A stretch of DNA of 64,000 nucleotides. It comes from Actinomycetes bacterium (GTDB taxonomy: Bacteria; Actinomycetota; Actinomycetes; JAHEKZ01). The translations under genes were made by a program, and so were the position numbers. Positions 15,788 through 23,774 of this stretch are shown here, piece after piece; the stretch's first letter is position 1, and each line of letters starts with the position of its first letter. The stretch is from the NCBI GenBank assembly GCA_027118455.1, contig JAJAYZ010000085.1:1-64000 (forward strand), read 5' to 3'. A model generated the notes under the pieces. That model was given only the letters and a program-made list of their open reading frames with translations, was not told the DNA's origin and ran no database searches.

Positions 15788-17767
15788 GTGACCGACACCC
15801 CTCTGTGGACTCCCACTCCCGAACAGAAGCGATGCACGCAGGTCGACGCCTTTCGCCGCGAGGTCGCTGCCTCGCACGGGATCGACCTGCCAGATACCAC
15901 CGCCCTGCAGTCATGGTCGACGACACAGGTCGGCGACTTCTGGGATGCGGTTTTCAGCCGCTGGATCGTCGGCGACCGTGGGGAGCAGCCGGCGCGAGTA
16001 GGCGGCGACATGGAGAGCACCCGCTTCTTTCCCGACGCGGCCGTGAACTACGCCGAGAACCTGCTGGCCGGTGCTAGCCAATCCGGAGCCGATTCTGGTG
16101 GAACCGCGGTCACCTTCATCCGCGAGGACGACATCCGTCGCACCCTCTCCTGGGCCGAGCTCACCGACCATGCCTACGCTTTCGCCGCCTTCCTCCGAGC
16201 AAACGGGGTTGGCCCCGGTGATCGCGTCGCTGCATGGCTGCCGAACACCCCCGAGGTACTCGTCGCCATGCTCGGCACCTCGCTGATCGGCGGAGTGTTC
16301 ACCTCGACCTCTCCCGACTTCGGTGTTGCCGGGGTCCTCGACCGGTTTGGACAGGTCCAGCCCAAGGTGCTGATCGGGACTGACGGGTACGTCTACGCCG
16401 GCAAGCACCAGCCCCGCCTCGAGCGCCTGGCCGAGGTCGCTACTGCCCTGCCCACGGTCCAGGTCACCGTCGTGATCGGCGAGCTCGAGACGTCCCCAGA
16501 TCTCGCCGTGCTGACTTCGGGGCTGCTCTGGTCGGACGCCCTACGCGCAGGATCAAATCTTCCACGGCCAGAACCGGTGCGGCTGCCAGTCTCTGCCCCA
16601 GGCTTCATCCTCTACAGCTCGGGGACGACGGGAGCACCGAAGTGCATCGTGCACAGCGGTGCAGGGCTTGCACTCAAGCACGCGGTCGAGCAACGCCTGC
16701 AGTGCGACATCAGAGCAGGTGACGCTGTCTTCTACTTCACGACCTGCGGATGGATGATGTGGAACTGGCTCGTCTCCGCCCTCGCGTGCGGTGCCTCGTT
16801 GGTGCTCTACGACGGCTCGCCGTTCCACCCAGTTCCTGATCGGCTCTGGGACCTCGTCGACGAACTCGGGATTACCTTCTTCGGCACATCGGCGAAGTAC
16901 ATCGACGCCTCCAGGAAGGCAGGGGTTTGTCCGCGCGACTCACACCGCCTCGACACCCTGCGCACGATCGCGTCCACCGGATCGCCCTTGGTGGACGAGG
17001 GCTTTGAGTACGTCTACGGATCGATCAAGGCGGACCTGCACCTGGCCTCCATTTCCGGCGGCACTGACATCTGCGGCTGCTTCGTCGCCGGCGACCCAAC
17101 CCGACCGGTCTACCGCGGCGAGATCCAAGGACCGGTGCTCGGCATGGCTGTCGACGTCTACGACGAGGACGGGAAGTCCCTTCGCGACTCCCCGGGTAGT
17201 CGCGGGGAGCTCGTGTGCACCGAACCCTTCCCCTCAATGCCCGTTGGGTTCTGGAACGACCCGGAAGGTCAGCGGTACCACAATGCCTACTTCAGCCGGT
17301 TTCCTGGAATCTGGGCGCACGGCGACTTCGCGTCCTGGACGTCTCATCACGGACTGGTCATCCACGGCCGCTCAGATGCCACCCTCAACGCCGGTGGCGT
17401 CCGGATCGGAACTGCGGAGATCTACCGACAGGTCGAAAGGCTCCCTGAGGTGTTGGAGGCGCTGGCCATTGGGCAGTCGTGGGATGACGACACCCGCATC
17501 GTCCTTTTCGTTCGCCTGGCAGAAGGCGTCACCATCGACGACGAGCTGAAAGCCACCATCAAGAAGACGCTCCGCGAGAATTGCTCGCCCCGGCACGTGC
17601 CCGCGAAGATCGTCGCCGTTGACGACCTCCCCCGGACGCGCAGCAACAAGCTCGCTGAGCTGGCGGTTGCCGATGTGGTTCATGGCCGCGAGGTGCGCAA
17701 CAAAGAGGCGCTCGCCAACCCAGAGTCGCTGGAGTACTTCCGAGACGTGCCCCAGCTCTCCACCTGA
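15788..17767 (+). CDS. Acetoacetyl-CoA synthetase
   Basis: A 659-aa acyl-adenylating enzyme that activates acetoacetate with ATP and CoA, feeding ketone bodies into acetyl-CoA or polymer metabolism. The P-loop-like AMP-binding motif is YSSGTTGAPKCIVHS near residue 275. The N-terminal WTPTPEQ and the length fit the acetoacetyl-CoA synthetase branch rather than acetyl-CoA synthetase. The C-terminal RTRSNKLAEL carries the usual lysine region. The start is GTG 15788. Confidence 0.9.
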   Translation: MTDTPLWTPTPEQKRCTQVDAFRREVAASHGIDLPDTTALQSWSTTQVGDFWDAVFSRWIVGDRGEQPARVGGDMESTRFFPDAAVNYAENLLAGASQSGADSGGTAVTFIREDDIRRTLSWAELTDHAYAFAAFLRANGVGPGDRVAAWLPNTPEVLVAMLGTSLIGGVFTSTSPDFGVAGVLDRFGQVQPKVLIGTDGYVYAGKHQPRLERLAEVATALPTVQVTVVIGELETSPDLAVLTSGLLWSDALRAGSNLPRPEPVRLPVSAPGFILYSSGTTGAPKCIVHSGAGLALKHAVEQRLQCDIRAGDAVFYFTTCGWMMWNWLVSALACGASLVLYDGSPFHPVPDRLWDLVDELGITFFGTSAKYIDASRKAGVCPRDSHRLDTLRTIASTGSPLVDEGFEYVYGSIKADLHLASISGGTDICGCFVAGDPTRPVYRGEIQGPVLGMAVDVYDEDGKSLRDSPGSRGELVCTEPFPSMPVGFWNDPEGQRYHNAYFSRFPGIWAHGDFASWTSHHGLVIHGRSDATLNAGGVRIGTAEIYRQVERLPEVLEALAIGQSWDDDTRIVLFVRLAEGVTIDDELKATIKKTLRENCSPRHVPAKIVAVDDLPRTRSNKLAELAVADVVHGREVRNKEALANPESLEYFRDVPQLST

Positions 17768-17777
17768 TCATGACGAC

Positions 17778-18812
17778 CTAGGGCATCGTTGGCCCGTTCA
17801 TGCAGGTCTGGGTGCCCGCATCCAGAACCTTGTCGTTGCCCGCATCGATGAACGCGTAGTCGTAGGCGCCATCACTGGCGAGGGTCAGCCTGAGGACCCC
17901 GACATGTCCGTCCAGGCTGAACCTGCTCCGATCCGCCGTGGCACCGACGTCGTAAGACTCCTTGCCACCGGTCCCAACGGTGAACTGCGTCATGCCGTCG
18001 ATGGGAGCAAAGCGCTCGTAGATGTGGTCGTGACCGTTGAGCACGACGTCCACGCCTGATGCGTCAGCGAGCTCCCACAACGGCTTGGCCCTCGCAACGG
18101 TGGCCGCATCGCCCTCGTACTCGCCGGAAGTGTGCAGCGGATGGTGCCAGGCAGCGATCGAGCACTGCCCGTTCGAGCCCCTCACCTCTTCGGCGAGCCA
18201 ACGACCCTGCGGCGAGTCGGGGCCGCAGCCACCAACGTTCTCGCAGTTGGAGTCGAGCAGGTAGACCCGCCATCCCTTGACCGGGCTGAAACTGCGCCAG
18301 GGGGTATCGGGTGTCCCGGCACGTTCGCCGAAGTACGCGAAGTAGCCAGCCGCTCCGTCGGTGTACCACTCGTGGTTACCAGGTACCGGCATCGTGATCG
18401 ACCGGAGCTGCCCGAACCATCGGTCGTAGACCGTGTTGAAGGCGTCGAGAGTTCCACTTTCGTACTGGATGTCACCCAGCGGGACGAACCACTCAGCGCC
18501 TTGATTCACGAGCTTCTGGGTGAGCCGTGCCACCGCCTCGTGTCGACAGAAGTTTGGGTCGTCAAAGACGGGACTGGCCGGGTCGCATGCGATGTCCCCG
18601 ACCGTGACAACCTCGGTCCGCTGCACCTGCGGGTGGGTGGCTTCAGGTGAGGCCGTCGACTGCGCAGGCGCCGGCGACACCGATCCCGGCGCGGCGCGTT
18701 GCGGGACAGCACCTTGGCCACCACCGGAACATGAACCGAGGAGAGCTGCTGCACCAAGACCTAGAGCCAGGGCGCGCAAGGGCCCGGGCGAGAGTGCAGT
18801 GCGGCTGTTCAT
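17778..18812 (-). CDS. Secreted lipoprotein metallophosphoesterase (purple acid phosphatase-like)
   Basis: A 344-aa protein. The N-terminal signal peptide ends in the lipobox LLGSC, so it is probably a surface lipoprotein. Calcineurin-type metal motifs follow in order: VGDIACD, GDIQYESG, GNHEWY and GHDHIYERF. It most likely hydrolyses extracellular phosphate esters. ATG 18812 is preferred over the in-frame TTG one codon earlier. It is convergent with the acetoacetyl-CoA synthetase gene, 10 bp apart. Confidence 0.88.
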   Translation of the reverse strand: MNSRTALSPGPLRALALGLGAAALLGSCSGGGQGAVPQRAAPGSVSPAPAQSTASPEATHPQVQRTEVVTVGDIACDPASPVFDDPNFCRHEAVARLTQKLVNQGAEWFVPLGDIQYESGTLDAFNTVYDRWFGQLRSITMPVPGNHEWYTDGAAGYFAYFGERAGTPDTPWRSFSPVKGWRVYLLDSNCENVGGCGPDSPQGRWLAEEVRGSNGQCSIAAWHHPLHTSGEYEGDAATVARAKPLWELADASGVDVVLNGHDHIYERFAPIDGMTQFTVGTGGKESYDVGATADRSRFSLDGHVGVLRLTLASDGAYDYAFIDAGNDKVLDAGTQTCMNGPTMP

Positions 18813-19221
18813 CAAATGGCCCCCGAGCGTATGGCCCCCAGCGGCGACATAGGTGCAGTCCAGTGTGACCTAGCGCGGGCCCGGTCAACCCCACGGAGGC
18901 TCAGCATCACCCGATCGGTGGAGGCGGCAACTCGCTGAGCACACCAGAGCACCCCACGTCGAGACGGCCACCGCGATCTGCACCCCCCCCTTTCTGCCCA
19001 GCACACCAAGAAGAAACGGTAGGTAGGTCTTCAGGCGAACCAGGATCGTCGGCACGGGTGTTGATCGGCTAAGCGGGGGATTCACCATCGCAGTCGGGTG
19101 AGACGTGTCGTGCCTCACACCCGATCGGTGCAGCAAGCAACCCGGCGCGTTCGCCGAACCTCTACATGTGATCGGCAAAGGGGAACCACTGGTGAGTACG
19201 AATCAGGGAGGAGCCAACGAC
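18813..19221. other. Intergenic region with a repeated 13-mer
   Basis: No convincing gene. The 13-mer cacccgatcggtg, an imperfect palindrome, occurs at 18908-18920 and again exactly 210 bp later at 19118-19130, in the same orientation. The region separates the phosphoesterase promoter from the microprotein gene and may hold regulatory sites. Confidence 0.4.
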
Positions 19222-19374
19222 ATGGTGATGACGTTGCTCCACGAGCACATCCCGCTCTCGCTCCTGCACGACCTATGGAGTCCAGACGGTCCTCCGTCCT
19301 GGGAAATCTTCGCGGTTGAGTCCGGCTGGTTGGACCCGCGCAGCCTCGACCGAGTCGAACTCACGGGAGTCTGA
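19222..19374 (+). CDS. Microprotein with PLSLL-DL-PDGPPS motif (paralogue 1)
   Basis: A 50-aa ORF from ATG 19222 with GGAGGA 9 nt upstream. Its core IPLSLLHDLWSPDGPPSWEI closely matches the core of the microprotein at 25407-25628 (VPLSLLCDLAEPDGPPSREI). Two such copies in one window, each with a plausible start, argue that it is translated. No membrane segment or known domain is seen. It lies 75 bp before tRNA-Lys. I do not know a function. Confidence 0.6.
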   Translation: MVMTLLHEHIPLSLLHDLWSPDGPPSWEIFAVESGWLDPRSLDRVELTGV

Positions 19375-19449
19375 GGGCGATTTCGAGAGAGCTCCTGCAC
19401 GCTGCTAGAGTTCCGTCTGCTTCGCGGGCATACGTGCACGCAGGGCACC

Positions 19450-19522
19450 GCGCCGCTAGCTCAATTGGCAGAGCAGCGGACTCTTAATCCGCGGGTTGGG
19501 GGTTCAAGTCCCTCGCGGCGCA
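19450..19522 (+). tRNA. tRNA-Lys (CTT)
   Basis: A full cloverleaf: acceptor GCGCCGC/GCGGCGC, D-stem GCTC/GAGC, anticodon stem GCGGA/TCCGC with loop CTCTTAA, and T-arm GGGGG-TTCAAGT-CCCTC. The anticodon is CTT. The 3' half from 19481 is duplicated at 23625-23669, so this gene is the integration site of the element that follows. Its T-stem first pair is G-C, whereas the displaced original copy has C-G. Confidence 0.95.
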
Positions 19523-19525
19523 CCC
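19481..19525 (+). repeat. attL core (3' half of tRNA-Lys)
   Basis: 45 bp covering the anticodon loop to the 3' end of tRNA-Lys. They are repeated at 23625-23669 with two differences, at 19498 and 19514, which pair with each other in the tRNA T-stem. Confidence 0.9.
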
Positions 19526-19574
19526 CGTCTGACCTGCACGTTCGTCGAGTTGGCGCGTGCTCCTGGAGACCTTC

Positions 19575-19597
19575 TGGCAGCCACGCTGGCAGCCACC
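19575..19597 (+). repeat. Left copy of 23-bp internal repeat (candidate integrase arm site)
   Basis: A 23-bp sequence made of two ggcagccac units, repeated exactly and in the same orientation at 23498-23520. It lies 49 bp inside attL. Position and tandem structure suggest an arm-type site for the integrase N-terminal domain. Confidence 0.55.
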
Positions 19598-20083
19598 CAG
19601 ATCGAGAGCTACTGCGAGTAGTCCCTGAGTCTGGTTCCCGTTGGTGAAGTCTCAGAGTTGTCCGTCTCTCCACGTTCACTCACGTCCCTATGCAGTTCGC
19701 GCAAGCCGAAGGGCAAGCGCCGATTCGGATCGCGAGTTTCGCGCCAGCCCAAAATCAACCGGGCAACCGCTCGACAGCGAAGAGATCAGTCGCTCGATGG
19801 CGGCGGGACACAAGCTCGGTGTCGAACCGAAGGTCGCCGCCCGGCGCCCTTTGGTCTGGGGTTGGCCAAGTCCCAGCTCGAAGGCGAGAGGACGCATTAC
19901 GAGGCCGTAGCGAGGGTGCCGCAAAGTTTCACGCTCGGCCGACTGCGCAGGTCAGCCGCATACGGGACAATCGCAGAAGTGCCCGACACATTCCTGAACT
20001 GAGACCACAAATCTGCCCTCTCTTGCAGCAGATCGGGTCGATCGTGCGTCTGAGTGGGTAAAGAGTCGGTCCTGGGAGGGCGC
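19598..20083. other. Element left-end region without assignable gene
   Basis: Several short open frames cross this stretch, but none has a good ribosome site with recognisable protein content. It may contain the promoter of the sigma-factor operon. Nothing else is supported. Confidence 0.4.
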
Positions 20084-20575
20084 GTGAACGTGGAGCAGTT
20101 CGTGGCAGAGCACGGGACGTGGATGCTTCGCCTTGCGTATTTGCTCACTGGTAGCCAGTACGCCGCTGAAGATTTGTGCCAAGACGCGCTTGTCAAAGTG
20201 ATCACCAGCCAGCGTCGCGTATTCAATGCTCGGCATCCGAAGGCATACGTGAGGCGAATCATCATCAACTGCCATCTCGACCAGACCCGAATCCAGAAGC
20301 TGGAAGCAGTCCCTCTTAACTCTGCCACCGTCGTTGTCGATGACCACTCCGAGCGATTGACACAACAAGCCCACAACTGGCGACACATCGCCAAGCTGTC
20401 CCGGCCGATCCGCACGGCCTTGGTGCTGCGGTACTACGAAGACTTGGATGATGCGGAAATCGCCTCGATTCAGGGGTGCTCACGTTCCACCGTTCGCTCC
20501 AATGTTTCGCGTGGACTCGCACAGCTGCGTGAATCCTTCACCGATCAAGCAACAGAAGATGAGGCCCACCGATGA
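20084..20575 (+). CDS. ECF RNA polymerase sigma factor, SigE family
   Basis: A 163-aa sigma-70 factor with only regions 2 and 4. Region 2 spans ~5-75 (RLAYLLTGSQYAAEDLCQDAL, PKAYVRRIIIN) and region 4 spans ~105-155 (YYEDLDDAEIASIQGCSRSTVRSNVSRGL). GTG 20084 is chosen because GGGAGGG stands just upstream. The downstream gene overlaps by ATGA and encodes a membrane protein, the normal sigma/anti-sigma arrangement. As cargo of the tRNA-Lys element it would let the element reprogram host transcription in response to an envelope signal. Target promoters are unknown. Confidence 0.88.
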   Translation: MNVEQFVAEHGTWMLRLAYLLTGSQYAAEDLCQDALVKVITSQRRVFNARHPKAYVRRIIINCHLDQTRIQKLEAVPLNSATVVVDDHSERLTQQAHNWRHIAKLSRPIRTALVLRYYEDLDDAEIASIQGCSRSTVRSNVSRGLAQLRESFTDQATEDEAHR

Positions 20576-21591
20576 GTGACATCGAACAACTCGTCAAGGA
20601 GGCACTACGGGCGCGTGCCGCAGACATACCCGATGGTTCGTCGCCCAGTATTCCCATTGACTCTTCAACCACCCATCGCGAAGGAAACCGCAATCGGTGG
20701 GTGCTTGCGAGCGTTGTTGCCGCCGCAGCTGTCGTCTTGGGGTTCGCGCTCATCGACGGGTTTTTCCCCGGGCTCGACCCTGCCAACAACAACCCCTCAA
20801 TGGTTAGCATTGACACCAGCACGCCACCACCTAGTTGCGGCACCAAAAAGGGGCATGACGATGGCCCCCCGCCGACGTTTGAGCAGCTCACCACGCTGGG
20901 CGTCCGAGCAGCATCGGTCTGCCAGTGGACAAACGAAGAACCCAGATGGAAACCCCATGTGGCCATTTCGACGTACTACGAGAACTACACGTTGACCAAC
21001 GAGATTGCGTTGTCACAGGTTCAGGCAACCGACCTGATGGTTGAACTCGCGTCGGCCGACGAAGGTCCTCCTGAGTGCGCGATGGATAGTGCGCCCTCCA
21101 CCGTGTTTTCATTGCTCCTCGGTGATACAACAGGCAAGACATGGCCGATCGATCTTCCGCAACCTGCCTGTCTAGGGTTCGCCCTCGGTGACAAACGCCA
21201 CTACACGTCACCCGGAGTGAACGACCTGCTTATCTCCTACTCCACGCGTTCATTTCCGTTGCCGTCATCCAGCTGGCAGCCAGGAGATAGTGCTGAGCAA
21301 GCCCTGTTAACGGGCATCCTTCGGCTGGACGGGCAGTGCTTGGTTGCAGGTCCCCCAGCCCACCCAACTGCGGTTGTCTGGCCAGCGGACTTCAGCGCAA
21401 CCATCGACGGCAGCGGACAAGCGCAAGTACGTAACATTGATGGTGCTGTGGTGGCGACCACGGGTGAGCAGATCACCGCCGGGGGAGGCGCGGGTCCGAC
21501 GAACTTCGCGCCATGGAAACACATGACCTGCGTGAGCAACTATAGAAATGTCTTTGTGATTCAAGACAGCATGACCAGTCCAAGCCAATAA
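20572..21591 (+). CDS. Single-pass membrane protein, probable anti-sigma partner
   Basis: A 339-aa protein with a ~42-residue cytoplasmic N-terminus, one membrane segment at ~44-64 (WVLASVVAAAAVVLGFALI), and a large exported C-terminal domain with several cysteines. It overlaps the ECF sigma gene by 4 bp (ATGA). Topology and coupling point to an anti-sigma or signal-sensing partner, though no zinc HxxxCxxC anti-sigma motif is visible, so the family is unproven. The C-terminal domain is unrecognised. Confidence 0.7.
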   Translation: MSDIEQLVKEALRARAADIPDGSSPSIPIDSSTTHREGNRNRWVLASVVAAAAVVLGFALIDGFFPGLDPANNNPSMVSIDTSTPPPSCGTKKGHDDGPPPTFEQLTTLGVRAASVCQWTNEEPRWKPHVAISTYYENYTLTNEIALSQVQATDLMVELASADEGPPECAMDSAPSTVFSLLLGDTTGKTWPIDLPQPACLGFALGDKRHYTSPGVNDLLISYSTRSFPLPSSSWQPGDSAEQALLTGILRLDGQCLVAGPPAHPTAVVWPADFSATIDGSGQAQVRNIDGAVVATTGEQITAGGGAGPTNFAPWKHMTCVSNYRNVFVIQDSMTSPSQ

Positions 21592-21808
21592 CGACGTTGC
21601 CGCACATTGACGACCGCCCGGGGCGGCTCTAGGCGAGGAGTGAAGGCACTGCGACCGAAGCATGGGCGGGTCGTTGGCCGGTTGGGGGCACAAACAGCTT
21701 CGTATCGTGAGACCACCTAAGACTTGTAGTGGAAAATCTTCTTCCAACTCAACCAAATCGGGCTCTCAGGGGATTGCTGCAGGTTGAGTTGACGGCGGTT
21801 ATGGCGGT
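21592..21808. other. Gap without recognisable gene
   Basis: Noncoding-looking DNA between the membrane-protein gene and the transposase scar. I see no supported gene or RNA. Confidence 0.35.
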
Positions 21809-21964
21809 TCATGCTGCTTGAGCGCTGATGTTGTTCGGGGCGAAGGCTAGCTCGAACTCGACGGGTGTGAGTTTGCCGAGTCCACACTGGCAGCGCCGAC
21901 GGTTGTAGGTGTGTTCGCTCCAGGAGACGATCGCGTAGCGCAGGTCCTCGCGGGTAGACAGAGA
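21809..21964 (-). pseudogene. IS3-family transposase C-terminal fragment
   Basis: About 50 residues that match the end of IS3-type transposases: STREDLRYAIVSW, then TYNRRRCQCGLGKLTPVEFEL, corresponding to the conserved YNRRRRH-LG-LTPVEFE terminus. Upstream of ~21964 the similarity ends, and no IS ends or orfA are visible. It is the scar of an old insertion and subsequent deletion inside the integrated element. Confidence 0.75.
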
Positions 21965-22191
21965 CCAACGATCTGACACCGTCGCGATCCTGCTCACAAG
22001 GGCATTGGATCGGCACACTCGTCTTGCACCAACGTTCAGGCTCGCGTTGGGCGAGGTCGCCGGCACGACCCACATCAAGATCACTGGGTTGCTGACTCTT
22101 CTGGCTCAAGAGGAAAGCGGCCTCGCTGGGCTGGTGTTGGCGGTGATTGTGCACACCTCCTCATGTGATGTCGACGTTCAACCCTGCCCGG
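21965..22191. other. Unassigned DNA between the transposase scar and the integrase leader
   Basis: No supported gene. Short frames read through the region, but none has a recognisable product. An excisionase gene, usual at this position in tyrosine-integrase elements, is not seen. Confidence 0.35.
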
Positions 22192-22293
22192 ATGCTGGTT
22201 GTCCTCTACCTGCGGCTGTCCACAGATTCGGTTGGTTCTGCCGAACGCATCGGGTTTGTGTCGATCGTTGGTGCTGACCGGTGGAGGCGGTGA
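22192..22293 (+). CDS. 33-aa leader ORF coupled to the integrase
   Basis: A 33-codon frame from ATG 22192 whose TGA overlaps the integrase ATG (TGATG). Its first residues, MLVVLYLRLSTDS, faintly resemble the N-terminal strand and catalytic-serine loop of serine recombinases. It may be a translational-coupling leader, a recombinase relic or chance. Without comparison to relatives this is weak. Confidence 0.3.
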   Translation: MLVVLYLRLSTDSVGSAERIGFVSIVGADRWRR

Positions 22294-23534
22294 TGGCAGC
22301 ACGCAAAGCGAACAAGCGTGGCAACGGGGAAGGCTCGATCTACCAAGGCCGCGATGGACGGTGGCGATCAGTGGTGGACCTTGGTTGGGCCAACGGCTGC
22401 CGGCACCGCAAGTACCTCTCCGGGGACACCCGGGCCGAGGTCGCCACCAAGCTGCGGCGGGTGCTGGATGCGCGGGACGTCGGTGCGCAGATCAGTACCG
22501 ATGGTTTAGCGCCGACCGTTGAACAGTGGCTGAACTACTGGTTGGACACCATCGCCACACCGAGGTTGCGTCCGAGCACGATCGCGACCTACCGCGGGTA
22601 CATCAACAACCGGATCGTGCCCACCCTCGGGCACCACCGGTTGGACCGGTTCCAGCCCGAACACCTGGACCGGTTCTACGCCGATCTCACTGCCGACGGG
22701 CTGGCACCGGCCAGCGTGTTGCAGATTCACCGCATCGTGTCGAGGGCTTTGAAGGTGGCGATGCGGCGCGGCAAGATCGGCCGCAACGTCGCCACCCTCG
22801 TCGAACCACCATCAGTCCACCGCGCAGAGGTTCGACCGCTCACAGCCGACCAGGCCCGCGCCATGCTGAACGCCGCCAAAGGTGAACGCAACGCCGCCCG
22901 GTGGTCCGTCGCCCTAGCGCTCGGCCTCCGCCAGGGTGAAGCCCTCGGGTTGGCTTGGGATGCCGTCGACTTGAACACTGGAACACTTGCCGTGCGTCAG
23001 GCGTTGCAACGCCAACTCGGTGGTGGGTTGGTGATCGTGCCGCCGAAGTCACGCGCAAGCCGGCGGAACATTCCTATCCCTGCCCAGCTCGTCGATGCGC
23101 TCCGCGACCACCGCGCAGCGCAACAGGCGGAGCGGATCACTGCTGGGTCGTTATGGGTCGACAACGGCATGGTGTTCACAGGACCCTTCGGCAGGCCGCT
23201 GGACCCGCGCGCCGACCACCGCGAATGGCAACGACTGCTCCGCAAAGCCAAAGTCCCACCAGCACGGCTGCACGACGCACGCCACACCGCTGCGACGTTG
23301 ATGCTGGCCCAAGGCGTTCCAGCACGCGTCGTGATGGAACTGCTCGGGCACTCCCAGATCACCCTGACGCTCGGCACCTACACCCACGTTGTCCCAGAGC
23401 TCGCGCGCGAAGCCGCAGACCGAATGGGAGAGACCCTCTGGGGCTCCGGCAACGACGGGCTTCCGCGGCCGACGAGCACGCCAGCTGCCGATGCGTTTGG
23501 CAGCCACGCTGGCAGCCACCGGGCAGAACAATGA
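22293..23534 (+). CDS. Tyrosine integrase of the tRNA-Lys element
   Basis: A 413-aa site-specific recombinase. The N-terminal arm-binding domain begins with GNGEGSIYQGRDGRW. A core-binding SAM-like domain lies at ~65-150. The catalytic domain contains LGLRQGEALGL (first Arg), HDARHTAA (His-x-x-Arg), GHS (His) and the nucleophile Tyr in GTYTHV. ATG 22293 is chosen over GTG 22281 because GGAGG lies 5 nt upstream. It ends 90 bp before attR. The 23-bp repeat is embedded in its last codons. Confidence 0.93.
   Translation: MAARKANKRGNGEGSIYQGRDGRWRSVVDLGWANGCRHRKYLSGDTRAEVATKLRRVLDARDVGAQISTDGLAPTVEQWLNYWLDTIATPRLRPSTIATYRGYINNRIVPTLGHHRLDRFQPEHLDRFYADLTADGLAPASVLQIHRIVSRALKVAMRRGKIGRNVATLVEPPSVHRAEVRPLTADQARAMLNAAKGERNAARWSVALALGLRQGEALGLAWDAVDLNTGTLAVRQALQRQLGGGLVIVPPKSRASRRNIPIPAQLVDALRDHRAAQQAERITAGSLWVDNGMVFTGPFGRPLDPRADHREWQRLLRKAKVPPARLHDARHTAATLMLAQGVPARVVMELLGHSQITLTLGTYTHVVPELAREAADRMGETLWGSGNDGLPRPTSTPAADAFGSHAGSHRAEQ
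23498..23520 (+). repeat. Right copy of 23-bp internal repeat (candidate integrase arm site)
   Basis: Identical to 19575-19597, in the same orientation, inside the integrase 3' end and 104 bp before attR. In the protein it encodes a GSHAGSH stretch. Confidence 0.55.
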
Positions 23535-23624
23535 CGGTCACCGGTGGATACGCGTGGACGTCGACACGGCGCTGACCTGCGGAAGTACCCTTCACCGGAC
23601 CTGACTGAATCACCCTTGGAGCAT

Positions 23625-23669
23625 CTCTTAATCCGCGGGTTCGGGGTTCAAGTCCCTGGCGGCGCACCC
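23625..23669 (+). repeat. attR core (displaced tRNA-Lys 3' half)
   Basis: 45 bp matching 19481-19525 at 43 positions. The two differences restore the C-G T-stem pair expected in the original chromosomal tRNA-Lys. This is the displaced host half left after integration. Confidence 0.88.
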
Positions 23670-23774
23670 GTTCGTAATCCTCCGACTGATGGCTCGACTC
23701 GTTTAGGGACGCCTCACTGCCGCCGCGATCTGCCTGTGGAATGCTCGTCTCCTCTGACATCGAAGGGGACTGCC

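Larger units (their letters stand above)
19481..23669. mobile_element. 4.1-kb integrated element in tRNA-Lys
   Basis: The element is bounded by 45-bp direct repeats of the tRNA-Lys 3' half, with 4144 bp from one repeat start to the next. A tyrosine integrase gene lies at the right end reading toward attR. Inside are an ECF sigma/membrane-protein operon, an IS3-type transposase scar and unassigned DNA. There are no phage structural, replication or conjugation genes, so it is a minimal integrative island or remnant. By eye the cargo is more AT-rich than its surroundings. Confidence 0.88.
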
